64,000 nt of DNA from the NCBI GenBank assembly GCA_902551755.1, contig CACDEB010000001.1:309803-373802 (forward strand), read 5' to 3'. The first letter of the stretch is position 1. Each line of letters opens with the position of its first letter. The notes under the pieces are model-generated. The model made no database searches. It had not been told where the DNA came from and saw nothing but the letters and a program-made list of their open reading frames with translations. This DNA comes from an uncultured Pelagibacteraceae bacterium. GTDB taxonomy: Bacteria; Pseudomonadota; Alphaproteobacteria; Pelagibacterales; Pelagibacteraceae. Position numbers and translations under genes: made by a program. Positions 53,553-62,561 of this stretch are shown in pieces.

Positions 53553-54257
53553 ATTTTTGGCTCTTCCTTGATCAAGATATGTTACAGATGAAATTTGAAG
53601 TTTGTCCTCAAAAATTATTAAAAGAGGATTTCCAGTTGGTATTTCCATTTTAGAAATTTCCCTCTCATTGATTTTAAAAAGAAACTTGCATAGAGCTCTT
53701 AAAGAATTTCCATGGGCCGAGATGCATACACTTTTACCATTTTGAAGATCTTTTAAGATTAATTCATTATAACAATCCACTACCCGTTTATGGGTATCTT
53801 TTAAAGACTCAGTATCTGGAATATCAGACACTGGAATATCCTTATAAGTTTCTATATTGAGCGGATGGTAAGGGCTTTTCCTATCTAAAGCCCCAGGTTT
53901 AACATCCCATGATCTTCTGAATTGATGGATTTTCTCTTCTCCATATTTTTTCTTCATATCTTCTTTATTTAAACCTGTAAGCTCTCCATAATGTCTTTCA
54001 TTTAATTGCCATTTTTTAGTAATTAAGTTTTCATCTTCATTTAATTCTTTCATTACAATTTTAAGAGTATCATTTGCTCTTTTTTGGTAGGAGCTATAAA
54101 AAGAATCAAGTTTAATTTTTTTCTCTTTTATTAATTCACCAGCTTTTTTAGCCTCAGCTCTACCTTTGTCTGTTAATCCGACATCGACCCAACCAGTAAA
54201 TCTTTTTTGTTGGTTCCACTCACTTTGTCCATGCCTTATAAGAATAAGATGTTTCAT
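53538..54257 (-). CDS. gpmA: Phosphoglycerate mutase, 2,3-bisphosphoglycerate-dependent
   Basis: Histidine-phosphatase-fold mutase interconverting 3- and 2-phosphoglycerate. It has 239 residues. The phosphohistidine is H9 in LIRHGQSEWNQ; RFTGWVDVGLTDKG, the ERHYGELTGLNK loop and ISAHGNSLRALCKFL with the second histidine are all present, separating it from general phosphatases. Its 5' side faces the VanZ-like gene over a 45-bp A/T stretch with no clear promoter. Confidence 0.95.
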   Translation of the reverse strand: MKHLILIRHGQSEWNQQKRFTGWVDVGLTDKGRAEAKKAGELIKEKKIKLDSFYSSYQKRANDTLKIVMKELNEDENLITKKWQLNERHYGELTGLNKEDMKKKYGEEKIHQFRRSWDVKPGALDRKSPYHPLNIETYKDIPVSDIPDTESLKDTHKRVVDCYNELILKDLQNGKSVCISAHGNSLRALCKFLFKINEREISKMEIPTGNPLLIIFEDKLQISSVTYLDQGRAKNLVAF

Positions 54258-54302
54258 TGAAATATTTGATATATTAATTAATAAATAAAATAAATAAAAT
54301 TA

Positions 54303-54695
54303 ATGAAAATTTTTACAAATAATCTTCAATTAATTTTCAAAATATCCAATATATGTTTAATAATTTTATATCTATATCCAGGAAGTATATTAGGTTTTTT
54401 TTTATACAATGATTTTAGTAATCAACCTCAAATCACTAGAGATTTTTTTCAAATATCCTCAAATCACATTTACGCTTTTTCTCTGATTTCAATTCTTGGT
54501 CTTTTCGCTTTTAAAATAAAAAAAAGATTATTTGTATATTTGGTTTGTTTATCCATAGTCCTTGAACTTTTCCATTTGGTCATACCAAATCGAAGCTTTC
54601 AAACAGGTGATCTAAATGGTAACTTGCTGGGTGTAATAATACCTTTTTTGATTTACAAAGTTTATGAAATCCTATTTAAAACAAAAAAAGAATAA
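54303..54695 (+). CDS. VanZ-like membrane protein
   Basis: 130-residue protein with about four hydrophobic helices. The C-terminal part, LVCLSIVLELFHLVIPNRSF followed by GDLNGNLLGVII, matches the VanZ-like family (conserved E in helix 3, then R-x-F-x-x-x-D-x-x-x-N). VanZ gives teicoplanin resistance in enterococci, but the family is widespread and its general role is unknown; a link with lipids or the wall is only suggested. The 3' end overlaps the thermonuclease gene by 32 bp. Confidence 0.7.
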   Translation: MKIFTNNLQLIFKISNICLIILYLYPGSILGFFLYNDFSNQPQITRDFFQISSNHIYAFSLISILGLFAFKIKKRLFVYLVCLSIVLELFHLVIPNRSFQTGDLNGNLLGVIIPFLIYKVYEILFKTKKE

Positions 54696-55188
54696 AATTA
54701 TATATTTAATTTTATTAATAATCTTTTTTTCCAAAACCAATTCTTATTCAGGGGAAATAACAGGATATGCAAAAGTAATAGATGGTGACACAATTAGAAT
54801 AAAGGGAAATAAAATTAGACTTTACGGTATCGATGCACCTGAAAACAATCAAATATGCTCTAAGCCTTGGTTGAGCCTGAACGTAATCACATTTAATAAA
54901 GATTATGAGTGTGGACTTAAAACTACTAGTTTATTAAAAAAGTTCGTTAAAAACGAAATAATAGTATGTAAAAAGAAATCCATGGACAAATATAATAGAG
55001 TTGTGGCTATTTGCTTTAAGAAAAGACGGGATATTAATTCTTGGCTTGTTAGGAACGGTTTAGCTGTTGCTTACACTAAATATTCAAAAAAATATATTAT
55101 AAATGAAAATGATGCAAAAAAAGAAAAAAAAGGTTTATGGGCAGGAAATTTTGAAATGCCTTGGGAATGGAGAAAAAAACGTAAATAA
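54664..55188 (+). CDS. Secreted thermonuclease (SNase-like)
   Basis: 174-residue staphylococcal-nuclease-type protein. A hydrophobic signal sequence spans about 11-29. The nuclease barrel follows: YAKVIDGDTIRI with the calcium-binding aspartate, IRLYGIDAPENNQ with the first catalytic arginine and glutamate, and DKYNRVVAICF with the second arginine. The end GLWAGNFEMPWEWRK is typical. It is probably periplasmic or exported and could release phosphate or nucleosides from DNA; that use is inference. Confidence 0.85.
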   Translation: MKSYLKQKKNKIIYLILLIIFFSKTNSYSGEITGYAKVIDGDTIRIKGNKIRLYGIDAPENNQICSKPWLSLNVITFNKDYECGLKTTSLLKKFVKNEIIVCKKKSMDKYNRVVAICFKKRRDINSWLVRNGLAVAYTKYSKKYIINENDAKKEKKGLWAGNFEMPWEWRKKRK

Positions 55189-55202
55189 ATTATAAATAAA
55201 GG

Positions 55203-55802
55203 GTGATTCGTTTTAAATTTTTTTTATCTTTATCGATTTTTTTATTTTTGCTGAGCTGTTCATCTATTCCAAAAAATACCTCAAGTAGTTGCTCAATATT
55301 TTCTGAAAGATACTTTTGGTATAAACATGCAAAAAAGACTGAAGAAAAATGGGGAATACCTATGCACATTCAACTTGCATTTATTAAATTTGAGTCAGAT
55401 TTCCATTGGCTTGCAAAACCTAAACGACAAAAACTTTTTAAAATAATTCCTTTTAAAAGACCCTCAAGTTCATTTGGATATTCTCAGGCTGTAAAGGGAA
55501 CATGGAAACAATATAAGGAGGAACAGAATAAACCATTAGCTCTTAGAACAAGATTTAAGGATAGTGTTGATTTTATTGGCTGGTATACAAATAAATCATC
55601 AAAACTTTTGAAGATCCCTAAAAACGATGCATTCAAACAATACATTGCATATCACGAGGGATGGGGAAATTATAAAAATTATAAAAAAAATGAAAAGGTA
55701 ATTTCTTATGCAAAAAAAGTAAAAAAGTATTCAGATCAATATAAAACTCAGCTTTTAAAATGTAAAAAAAAGCTTAACAGGAAAAAATTTATTGTTTATT
55801 GA
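55203..55802 (+). CDS. SLT-domain lipoprotein, probable lytic transglycosylase
   Basis: 199 residues, starting with GTG at 55203. A lipoprotein signal ends at FLLSC with the lipidated cysteine C19. The mature part resembles the SLT lysozyme-like fold: IPMHIQLAFIKFESDFHW holds the candidate catalytic glutamate (FES), and FGYSQAVKGTWKQYK corresponds to the G-L-M-Q-type motif; later YIAYHEGWGNY is also family-like. It would cut glycan strands and feed the muropeptide import and recycling genes elsewhere in the window. Enzyme activity is not proven because the domain is divergent. Confidence 0.75.
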   Translation: MIRFKFFLSLSIFLFLLSCSSIPKNTSSSCSIFSERYFWYKHAKKTEEKWGIPMHIQLAFIKFESDFHWLAKPKRQKLFKIIPFKRPSSSFGYSQAVKGTWKQYKEEQNKPLALRTRFKDSVDFIGWYTNKSSKLLKIPKNDAFKQYIAYHEGWGNYKNYKKNEKVISYAKKVKKYSDQYKTQLLKCKKKLNRKKFIVY

Positions 55803-58800
55803 TTAAGTTCTTTTTCTAACTCTTTTTCAATATGATTTATACTTCTTGTATTCTTTCCTAATAATAAATAAATTATTGGAACTACATAAAGTGTAAAAAA
55901 AGTCGAAAATATCATTCCAGCAAATATAGTAATACCAACAGATAATCTACTCGCCTCACCTGGTCCACTACTTATTACTAATGGTAGAACTCCAATAATG
56001 GTAGATATAGAAGTCATTAAGATTGGTCTTAATCTTAGTGCTGATGATTCCAAAATCGCGGTTAATTGATTTTTCCCCTCATCTCTTAACTGATTTGCAA
56101 ATTCAACAATCAATATTCCGTTTTTTGTTGCTAATCCAATTAGTATTATTAAAGCTACCTGACTGTAAACATTAATTGAACTGCCGACAAGCAGCAGACC
56201 TATAATTCCACCAAATATTGCTAGCGGGACTGTCAGCATTATTGTGAAAGGATGAACAAAGCTTTCAAACTGAGCCGCCATCACAAGATATGCTGTAACT
56301 AAAGCTAAAAAGAATATTACATAAATCTGAAAACTTATTTCTTTTAGTTGCTCACTTTCCCCTTTGAAATCAATTCTGGCATTAGGTGTATTTTCTTGAA
56401 CAACTTTTTCTAAAAAAGTTAAGGCATTTTGAAGGGTATAATCTCCTACGATATTTGCAGAAATAGTAACTGCTTTTTGTCTATTGTACCTTGATAGAAA
56501 TGGAGCAGTTCCTCTTTCATTAATTGTTACTAAATTTGATAAAGCAATTAATTGACCTGAGTTTTTTGATCTAACATAAACTTTATTTAAACTTGAGGGT
56601 TCATTTCTATTTTTAATATCTCCCTGCAGGATAATTGAATATTCTTTACCATCCTTCGTAAATTTTGTGACACTTTTCGAGCCAAAGATAGTTTCAATTG
56701 TTCGACCTATTTCTGAAGTAGACACTCCAAGATCTGATGCTTTCTTTTGATCGATCTTTACATTTATAATCGGTTTATTTAATTCAAAATCATCTTCGAT
56801 ATTAGTTAAATTATTATTTTTTCTGGCCTCTTTTTTTATAGTTTCTTTCCATTGAATTAATTCTTCATAGGTATTACCTAATATTACAAATTGGACCGGT
56901 TTCTCTACACCACCGGTTCTTATTCCCTGGGGCATAACAGGAAATGATAAAACACCTGGAACTTTTGAAATTTCTCTAAAAGACTCCATCATTATTCTGT
57001 TACCTTTTCTGTCTCTTTTTTTCCAATCCTCCAATAATACAATTATAAAAGCCGAGTTGACTTGTTTGCTACTTTTTCCGAAACCTGGCACCCTTAAAAT
57101 TAGTCTTCTATACTCACCTTGCCCCACTTTTGGTAATAACAATTTTTCAATATCCTGAGTTTTTGAGGAGGTAAACTCAAACCCTGAGCTTTGAGGTGCT
57201 TTTACTATAACAAAGAAAGCACCTCTATCTTCTTTTGGTATAAGTTGTTTTGGAATATAAATAAATAAACCAATACTCAATATTAAAATTGATATTAAAA
57301 AAGTGATTATACTTTTTTTCTTTAATATCCAATATTTTAAAGTGTAAATATAAAATTCCTTAAAATCATTTAACTTTTTTTCAAATTTAAGAGTTAATTT
57401 ATTTCTTTTTGATTTTGTGCCTAAAACTTTGCTAGCAATCATCGGGCTTAAGGATAATGCTACAAAACTTGATATTATCACTGCGAAACTTAAAGTTACA
57501 GCTGTTTCAGCATACAACACTCCAGCTAAGCCCTCTATAAAAATTAAAGGTATGAATACAGCGACAAGAACTAAGGTAGTTGCTATAATTGCAAAAGACA
57601 CTTGTCTCGATCCCTTATATGCAGCAACCAATGAACTCTCACCTTTCTCAACCCTTCGGTATATATTCTCTAACATTACAATTGCATCGTCCACCACGAT
57701 TCCTATTGCAAGAACTAATGCCATAAGAGTGAAAAGGTTTATTGAAAAATCAAAAAAATAAATTGCTAAAAAAGTTGATATTAAAGAGACCGGCAACGCT
57801 ACAATTGGTACTACCAAAGCTCTGATGTTACCCAAAAAAAGATAAATAATGAGCGTGACTAAAATTAGTGCCACAAATAATGTTTTGTACACCTCTTTAA
57901 TTGCATTTGAGACATAATTCGATCTATCAAAAGAAACCTCTAATGTAGATCCATCAGGGATAGAACTTTGTATTTCTTTAATCTTCTTTTTTACTTTTGT
58001 AGCTACCGCAATTGTGTTTGCATCTGAGTTTTGATAAATACCAATACCTACAACTTTTTTTCCATTTCCTTTAAAAAGTGTTCTTGTAGAGACTGGACCA
58101 AATTCAATCCTAGAAACATCTTCCAAAGTTGTTACAGAACCATCAATTGCCCTCTTCAAAGGTAGTTTTTTATAAGAGTCTAAATTTTCATAAGCGTTTT
58201 CAAGTTTAATTGAAAGATCTACATCTTTTGACTCTATTCGACCTGCAGGAAATTCTAAGTTTTCTGTATTTAAAACTTGTTCAACATCCTGAGTTGTTAA
58301 ATTTCTAGCAGCCAGCGAAAGAGGATCTAACCAAACTCTCACAGAGAGCTCCCTTTCACCACCTAATCTCACACGTCCTACTCCTTCTACAGTTGAGAAA
58401 TAATCTACCAAATATCGATCAGCAAAATCAGTGAGTTCTAAATCACTCATAAAATCTGAGCTAAAACTTAACCACATAGTAGTTCTAAAGCCCGCAGATT
58501 GTTTGAAAATTTCTGGAGCGCTAGCCTCTTTTGGTAAATTATCCACCACTCTTGAGATTGCACTTCTCACATCGTTAGCTACATCGTCAATATCAAGGTT
58601 ATCTTTGAAGGTCATATCAATTCTCGACCTTTCATCTTCACTCATAGAGTCAATTGAAACGAGACCAGGGGTGCCTCCAATAAAATCCTCAATCTTTTGT
58701 GTTATCTGAGTGTCAATAACCTGAGCTGAAGCCCCTTTGTAATCAGTTTGAACTGATACTACTGGTCGGTCAATATCTGGTAATTCATTAGTTGGTATTT

Positions 58801-58891
58801 CAAAAAAAACTAAAATACCAAACATAACCATGACTATACTCATTACCATTGAGACGACCGGTCGTTTGATTGATAAGTCTGTTAAGAACAT
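55796..58891 (-). CDS. RND (AcrB-type) efflux pump inner-membrane subunit
   Basis: 1031-residue resistance-nodulation-division transporter, powered by protons, for export of hydrophobic or amphiphilic compounds. It shows the duplicated layout: helix 1, a large periplasmic loop, helices 2-7, second loop, helices 8-12. The proton-relay acidic pair is in AIGIVVDDAIVMLENI near residue 400 and the lysine in GLATKNGILIVEFANQ near 935. LFLTDLSIKRPVVSMV-type N-terminus is usual. The adaptor gene is 3 bp upstream; no outer-membrane TolC gene is near. Metal-type (CusA) pumps are less likely because of the paired aspartates. Confidence 0.94.
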   Translation of the reverse strand: MFLTDLSIKRPVVSMVMSIVMVMFGILVFFEIPTNELPDIDRPVVSVQTDYKGASAQVIDTQITQKIEDFIGGTPGLVSIDSMSEDERSRIDMTFKDNLDIDDVANDVRSAISRVVDNLPKEASAPEIFKQSAGFRTTMWLSFSSDFMSDLELTDFADRYLVDYFSTVEGVGRVRLGGERELSVRVWLDPLSLAARNLTTQDVEQVLNTENLEFPAGRIESKDVDLSIKLENAYENLDSYKKLPLKRAIDGSVTTLEDVSRIEFGPVSTRTLFKGNGKKVVGIGIYQNSDANTIAVATKVKKKIKEIQSSIPDGSTLEVSFDRSNYVSNAIKEVYKTLFVALILVTLIIYLFLGNIRALVVPIVALPVSLISTFLAIYFFDFSINLFTLMALVLAIGIVVDDAIVMLENIYRRVEKGESSLVAAYKGSRQVSFAIIATTLVLVAVFIPLIFIEGLAGVLYAETAVTLSFAVIISSFVALSLSPMIASKVLGTKSKRNKLTLKFEKKLNDFKEFYIYTLKYWILKKKSIITFLISILILSIGLFIYIPKQLIPKEDRGAFFVIVKAPQSSGFEFTSSKTQDIEKLLLPKVGQGEYRRLILRVPGFGKSSKQVNSAFIIVLLEDWKKRDRKGNRIMMESFREISKVPGVLSFPVMPQGIRTGGVEKPVQFVILGNTYEELIQWKETIKKEARKNNNLTNIEDDFELNKPIINVKIDQKKASDLGVSTSEIGRTIETIFGSKSVTKFTKDGKEYSIILQGDIKNRNEPSSLNKVYVRSKNSGQLIALSNLVTINERGTAPFLSRYNRQKAVTISANIVGDYTLQNALTFLEKVVQENTPNARIDFKGESEQLKEISFQIYVIFFLALVTAYLVMAAQFESFVHPFTIMLTVPLAIFGGIIGLLLVGSSINVYSQVALIILIGLATKNGILIVEFANQLRDEGKNQLTAILESSALRLRPILMTSISTIIGVLPLVISSGPGEASRLSVGITIFAGMIFSTFFTLYVVPIIYLLLGKNTRSINHIEKELEKELNQ

Positions 58892-58894
58892 CTT

Positions 58895-59758
58895 TTAATT
58901 AATGATTTTAATTTTAATTTTATCTCTTACTTTTGAAATTCCTTCTTTTACTATCTTGTCGCCCACAGACAAACCATCAAGAATAGAAACTTTTCCATAA
59001 TTTCTTTTTCCAATTTTTACTTCAATTTTCTCGACAGTATTATCCTCTAAAACTTTATATGCAAAAGCTGTATCACCCTGAATCAATAATGAGTTTTCAG
59101 GAACTCCTATTTCTTGAGTTTCATTATAAATAATTTGTATATCTAGAAGCATTCCCGGGACCAATTCTAAATCTTTGTTGTCCACTGTGATGCTTGCAAG
59201 AACTGACCTTGTACTAGGATCCACACGAGAACTCACAGAGTCAATTTTGCCATAAAATTTTTTATCTAACGCGTCCGATCTAACTTCAGCGATAAGTCCG
59301 GGTTTTAAAATTTTAAGATAAATCTCGGGAACTTTAATATTTAGAATAATCGATGAAGTATCATCTAGAGTGAGAATAAATGACTCTGTTCCTAGAACAC
59401 CTTGTGCAATTTCTCTTTTTCCCAAAACTCCTTTAAATGGGGCAATTATAATTTCATTTTTTGTTCTTAATAAAACTTCACCTTCATTAAATACTTTTCC
59501 AATAAGAATTTTTTCATCAAGTATTTCACTTTTTTTGACTCTAAAGTTTTTATTTTTTTTTGATAAAGCAGTTCCAAATGTTTCAATGCTATCAAAAAAA
59601 TTGGATGATTGAACAACTTCCACAATTACTCCTGGTGGTGGATATTTAGAAAATTTCTTCTGAAAATGTTTTCCAACAAAGTGTCTTGCTACTATCACCG
59701 AAGCAATGACAATTGCCAATATTATTAAAAATATGGTAATTTTTTTTGAAGTTTTCAT
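58895..59758 (-). CDS. RND efflux membrane-fusion (adaptor) protein
   Basis: 287-residue periplasmic adaptor of the HlyD/AcrA type: a membrane anchor at about 8-26, a split biotinyl-lipoyl-like domain (ILIGKVFNEGEVLLRTKNE; IIAPFKGVLGKRE), with an unusually short coiled-coil between its halves, and a beta-barrel domain (PGLIAEVRSDALDKKFYGKI; LVPGMLLDIQII). Short hairpins of this kind occur in adaptors of MexH/MdtA-like small families. It overlaps the sulfurtransferase gene by four bases and is followed by the RND pump. Confidence 0.9.
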   Translation of the reverse strand: MKTSKKITIFLIILAIVIASVIVARHFVGKHFQKKFSKYPPPGVIVEVVQSSNFFDSIETFGTALSKKNKNFRVKKSEILDEKILIGKVFNEGEVLLRTKNEIIIAPFKGVLGKREIAQGVLGTESFILTLDDTSSIILNIKVPEIYLKILKPGLIAEVRSDALDKKFYGKIDSVSSRVDPSTRSVLASITVDNKDLELVPGMLLDIQIIYNETQEIGVPENSLLIQGDTAFAYKVLEDNTVEKIEVKIGKRNYGKVSILDGLSVGDKIVKEGISKVRDKIKIKIIN

Positions 59759-60579
59759 GCTGGATATTTACCATATTCACTCCAAGAACCATCATAAATT
59801 TTTGGAATATAATCGTTATTTACCATTTTATAGGCATAAGCTAGGACTGCGGCGGTAACACCAGATCCACAAGTAAAAACTGGATCTAATCTTTTTTCTA
59901 TATTTTTATTTTGATTGAAAAGTTCTTTTAATTCTTCCACATTTTTAAACTCTCCGGTTTTTTGATTTATACAAAGATTAAAAGGTAAACAAAAAGAGTT
60001 TTGGATATGTCCACTTCTCAAACCTTTCCTTGGCTCAGATACTTTTCCCTCAAATCTTTCAAGGCTTCTTGCATCAATAACATTAAAACTCTTACTTAAA
60101 ATATTCTTTTTGATTTGATCGAGGCTTACTACTAAATTTTCTTTTTTATTTGCAGCATAATTACTTTCAATAATTTCTGTCCTATCTTTAGTTGTAGGTT
60201 TATTTTCAAAAATCCATTTTTTCAGTCCACCATTTAAAATATGTATTTTCTTTTCATCATGACCAAAATATAAAAGACTAAACCAACACCTACACGAACT
60301 TTTTAAATCAGAGTCGTCATATATGAGAATATCGTCATTATTATTTATTCCTAAGGAGGACATTATTTTTTCCCAAGTTTTTTGTTTTGGAAGCATATGT
60401 GGAAGATCCGTATCTTTATCAGAATTTTCATCTAAATCAAAAAAAATAGAATTTGGAATATGGCCATCTCGATATTCTTCAGCAGGATTTCTTTTTTGAG
60501 CTGGCATATGCCAAGAGGCATCTATTATTTTAAGGCTATTTAAATTTTCAAGAACCCAATCTGTCGTGACTAAACTCAT
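59755..60579 (-). CDS. sseA: 3-Mercaptopyruvate sulfurtransferase
   Basis: Two-rhodanese-domain protein of 274 residues. The catalytic C237 sits in CGSGVTAAVL, the mercaptopyruvate-type loop (CGSGVT) rather than the CRxGx(R/T) loop of thiosulfate-specific enzymes. GHIPNSIFFDLDEN and LRSGHIQNSF are the two domain motifs, each with the typical R/G-H. It moves sulfur from mercaptopyruvate to thiols or cyanide, linking cysteine breakdown to sulfane sulfur. It directly abuts msrA and overlaps the RND adaptor gene. Confidence 0.9.
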   Translation of the reverse strand: MSLVTTDWVLENLNSLKIIDASWHMPAQKRNPAEEYRDGHIPNSIFFDLDENSDKDTDLPHMLPKQKTWEKIMSSLGINNNDDILIYDDSDLKSSCRCWFSLLYFGHDEKKIHILNGGLKKWIFENKPTTKDRTEIIESNYAANKKENLVVSLDQIKKNILSKSFNVIDARSLERFEGKVSEPRKGLRSGHIQNSFCLPFNLCINQKTGEFKNVEELKELFNQNKNIEKRLDPVFTCGSGVTAAVLAYAYKMVNNDYIPKIYDGSWSEYGKYPA

Positions 60580-61026
60580 CTAAAATTTCTTGTCTAAATA
60601 TTTTTGATGGTATTCCTCAGCTATGCAATAATTCTTTAGTAAAGATAATTTAGTAACAATTTTTCCTGAAAAATCACTATTTTTTAATTTTAAGACTTTT
60701 TCAGCAATTTCTTTTTGTTTTGAGTTTAAATAAAAAATTTCACTTCTGTACTGAGTTCCAAAATCTGGACCTTGAGAATTTAAAGTAGTCGGATCATGAA
60801 TTTTAAAAAAAAAATTTAAAATTTCCTCATAAGTAATAATTCTTGGATCAAAATTTATTTTTACTACTTCAGCATGATTTGTTTCACCAGAACAAACTTC
60901 TTTATAAGTTGTGCTTTCAGTTTTGCCACCACAATAACCCACCTCAGTTTTATAAACTCCATCGAGACTACCAAATTTTTTTTCAGGTCCCCAAAAACAT
61001 CCACAAGCTAAAACTGCTATTTCCAT
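60580..61026 (-). CDS. msrA: Peptide methionine-S-sulfoxide reductase
   Basis: 148-residue MsrA, which repairs methionine S-sulfoxide in proteins. The active site GCFWG has C10; VGYCGGKTE, NHAEVVKINFDP and TQYRSEIFYL are the usual blocks. The C-terminus ends soon after YHQKYLDKKF, so the usual far C-terminal recycling cysteine tail is absent; C121-type cysteine in NYCIAEEYHQ may serve instead. Probably first gene of an msrA-sseA-adaptor-RND pump transcript. Confidence 0.92.
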   Translation of the reverse strand: MEIAVLACGCFWGPEKKFGSLDGVYKTEVGYCGGKTESTTYKEVCSGETNHAEVVKINFDPRIITYEEILNFFFKIHDPTTLNSQGPDFGTQYRSEIFYLNSKQKEIAEKVLKLKNSDFSGKIVTKLSLLKNYCIAEEYHQKYLDKKF

Positions 61027-61059
61027 TGATTATTTAAATTATATAACTAAGTTAAACTT

Positions 61060-61941
61060 ATGCTTTCTAAAAATCAATTAGGCTTTTTGTACATGTTTTT
61101 GTCTGTTTGTGCATTTTCCATTATGGACTTATTAGTGAAGTGGTCTGATGAATATCCATTAGGCCAAGTTCTATTTTTTAGAGGTTTTTTTGGGATCGTT
61201 ATATATTTTTTTATTATACCTAAGGACAGATTAAAGGATTTTTATATCACTGGAAGACCATTACTACATTTTTATAGGTGCTTATTTGGTCTCATCGCTT
61301 TATTATCAATCTTTACGGCATTAAGAAATCTACCATTAGCAACCGTAGTCAGTATTTCATTTGCTGCACCAATATTCACTACTATCTTCTCGATTTTTTT
61401 TTTAGGAGAAAAAGTTGGGTATTATAGATGGTTAGCAGTATTTGTGGGATTTGTTGGAATTATAATCATTTCAGAGCCTGGTTATAGTTCTTTAAATATA
61501 TATTATATTTTTCCAGTAATCTTTGTACTAGGTATGTCCTATGTTGCTATAAGCATAAGACAGTTATCTACAACTGAACCCGTTTGGTTAATCTCACTTT
61601 TTTTTTCAATAGCAATAACTCTTTCAAGTTTTTTTTCAATTCCTTGGGGCTGGAAAATGCCTGACTTTCTAGATTTATTTCTTTTGATATTAGTAGGAGT
61701 TTTTGGTGGATTTGCTAATTTGTGGCTAAGCCAATCATACAAATATTCTGAAGTTTCATTAGTGACACCACTTAAGTATTTAACTTTAGTTTTTGCAATT
61801 ATTTTTGGATATTTAATTTGGAATGAAATTCCATCGATAAAAACTCTGATTGGTGCTTTTTTAGTTATCATCTCGTCTATAATTATTTTTAGAAGAGAAA
61901 TTATTTTGAATAAACAAATTTCAGCTGCACGTCATGAGTAA
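61060..61941 (+). CDS. EamA/DMT-family permease
   Basis: 293-residue ten-helix membrane protein with two EamA repeats. MFLSVCAFSIMDLLVKW in helix 1, VLFFRGFFGIVIYF, LPLATVVSISFAAPIFTTIF and the helix 10 region YLIWNEIPSIKTLIGAFLVI are typical of the drug/metabolite transporter superfamily. Such proteins export or import small metabolites; many SAR11 genomes carry several. Substrate unknown. The 3' end overlaps the glycosylase gene by 8 bp. Confidence 0.87.
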   Translation: MLSKNQLGFLYMFLSVCAFSIMDLLVKWSDEYPLGQVLFFRGFFGIVIYFFIIPKDRLKDFYITGRPLLHFYRCLFGLIALLSIFTALRNLPLATVVSISFAAPIFTTIFSIFFLGEKVGYYRWLAVFVGFVGIIIISEPGYSSLNIYYIFPVIFVLGMSYVAISIRQLSTTEPVWLISLFFSIAITLSSFFSIPWGWKMPDFLDLFLLILVGVFGGFANLWLSQSYKYSEVSLVTPLKYLTLVFAIIFGYLIWNEIPSIKTLIGAFLVIISSIIIFRREIILNKQISAARHE

Positions 61942-62560
61942 AAGGCCCAAGTATTGGAATAGTGCTGTAAAATACTTATCCAAAAAAGACCCTGTGATGA
62001 AAAAACTGATATCTCAGTATAAAGATAAAACATTAACGACTAGAAAAGATATTTTCTATTCTTTATGTAAAAGCATTATTGGCCAACAAATAAGTGTACA
62101 AGCTGCTAATTCTGTCTTTAAAAAATTTGAAAAAGCATGTAACGGGAAGATAAATCCTAAAAAAATAAATAAACTACGGCCTGTTACGCTTAAAAGATGT
62201 GGTTTAAGTAGACAAAAAGTAAAAGGTATTAAGGAATTAGCTATTAAATTTGAAAACAAATCTTTTGATCCAAATAAAATTAAGTTTATGACCGATGAAG
62301 AGGCAATAATTTATTTATCATCGTTAAGACAAATTGGAAGATGGTCAGCAGAGATGATATTATTATTCACACTGAATAGACCAGACATCTGGCCAGTCCA
62401 AGATATCGGGTTGTTAAGATCTATTTCTAACAATTATAAAAAAAAATATTTTCCCCCTAAAAAATTCATTGAATTTTTAAGAAAAAAATTTACACCATAT
62501 TGCTCAGTTGCAACATGGTATTTGTGGAGATCTATAGATGATGAACCTATTCAGTATTAG
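61934..62560 (+). CDS. DNA-3-methyladenine glycosylase II-like protein
   Basis: 208-residue base-excision glycosylase of the HhH-GPD family (AlkA/MAG type). The helix-hairpin-helix is LSSLRQIGRWSAEMILL and the catalytic aspartate lies in WPVQDIGLLRS, at the right distance. The upstream block IIGQQISVQAANSVFKKF is typical of AlkA relatives. No iron-sulfur cluster cysteines are seen at the C-terminus, unlike Nth/MutY. It removes alkylated purines. Its place after a DMT permease gene seems opportunistic. Confidence 0.88.
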   Translation: MSKRPKYWNSAVKYLSKKDPVMKKLISQYKDKTLTTRKDIFYSLCKSIIGQQISVQAANSVFKKFEKACNGKINPKKINKLRPVTLKRCGLSRQKVKGIKELAIKFENKSFDPNKIKFMTDEEAIIYLSSLRQIGRWSAEMILLFTLNRPDIWPVQDIGLLRSISNNYKKKYFPPKKFIEFLRKKFTPYCSVATWYLWRSIDDEPIQY

Positions 62561-62561
62561 T

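Noticed and set aside
54303-54695. Glycopeptide resistance (vanZ)
   Set aside because: Only the general VanZ-like family is supported; no van operon genes are near.
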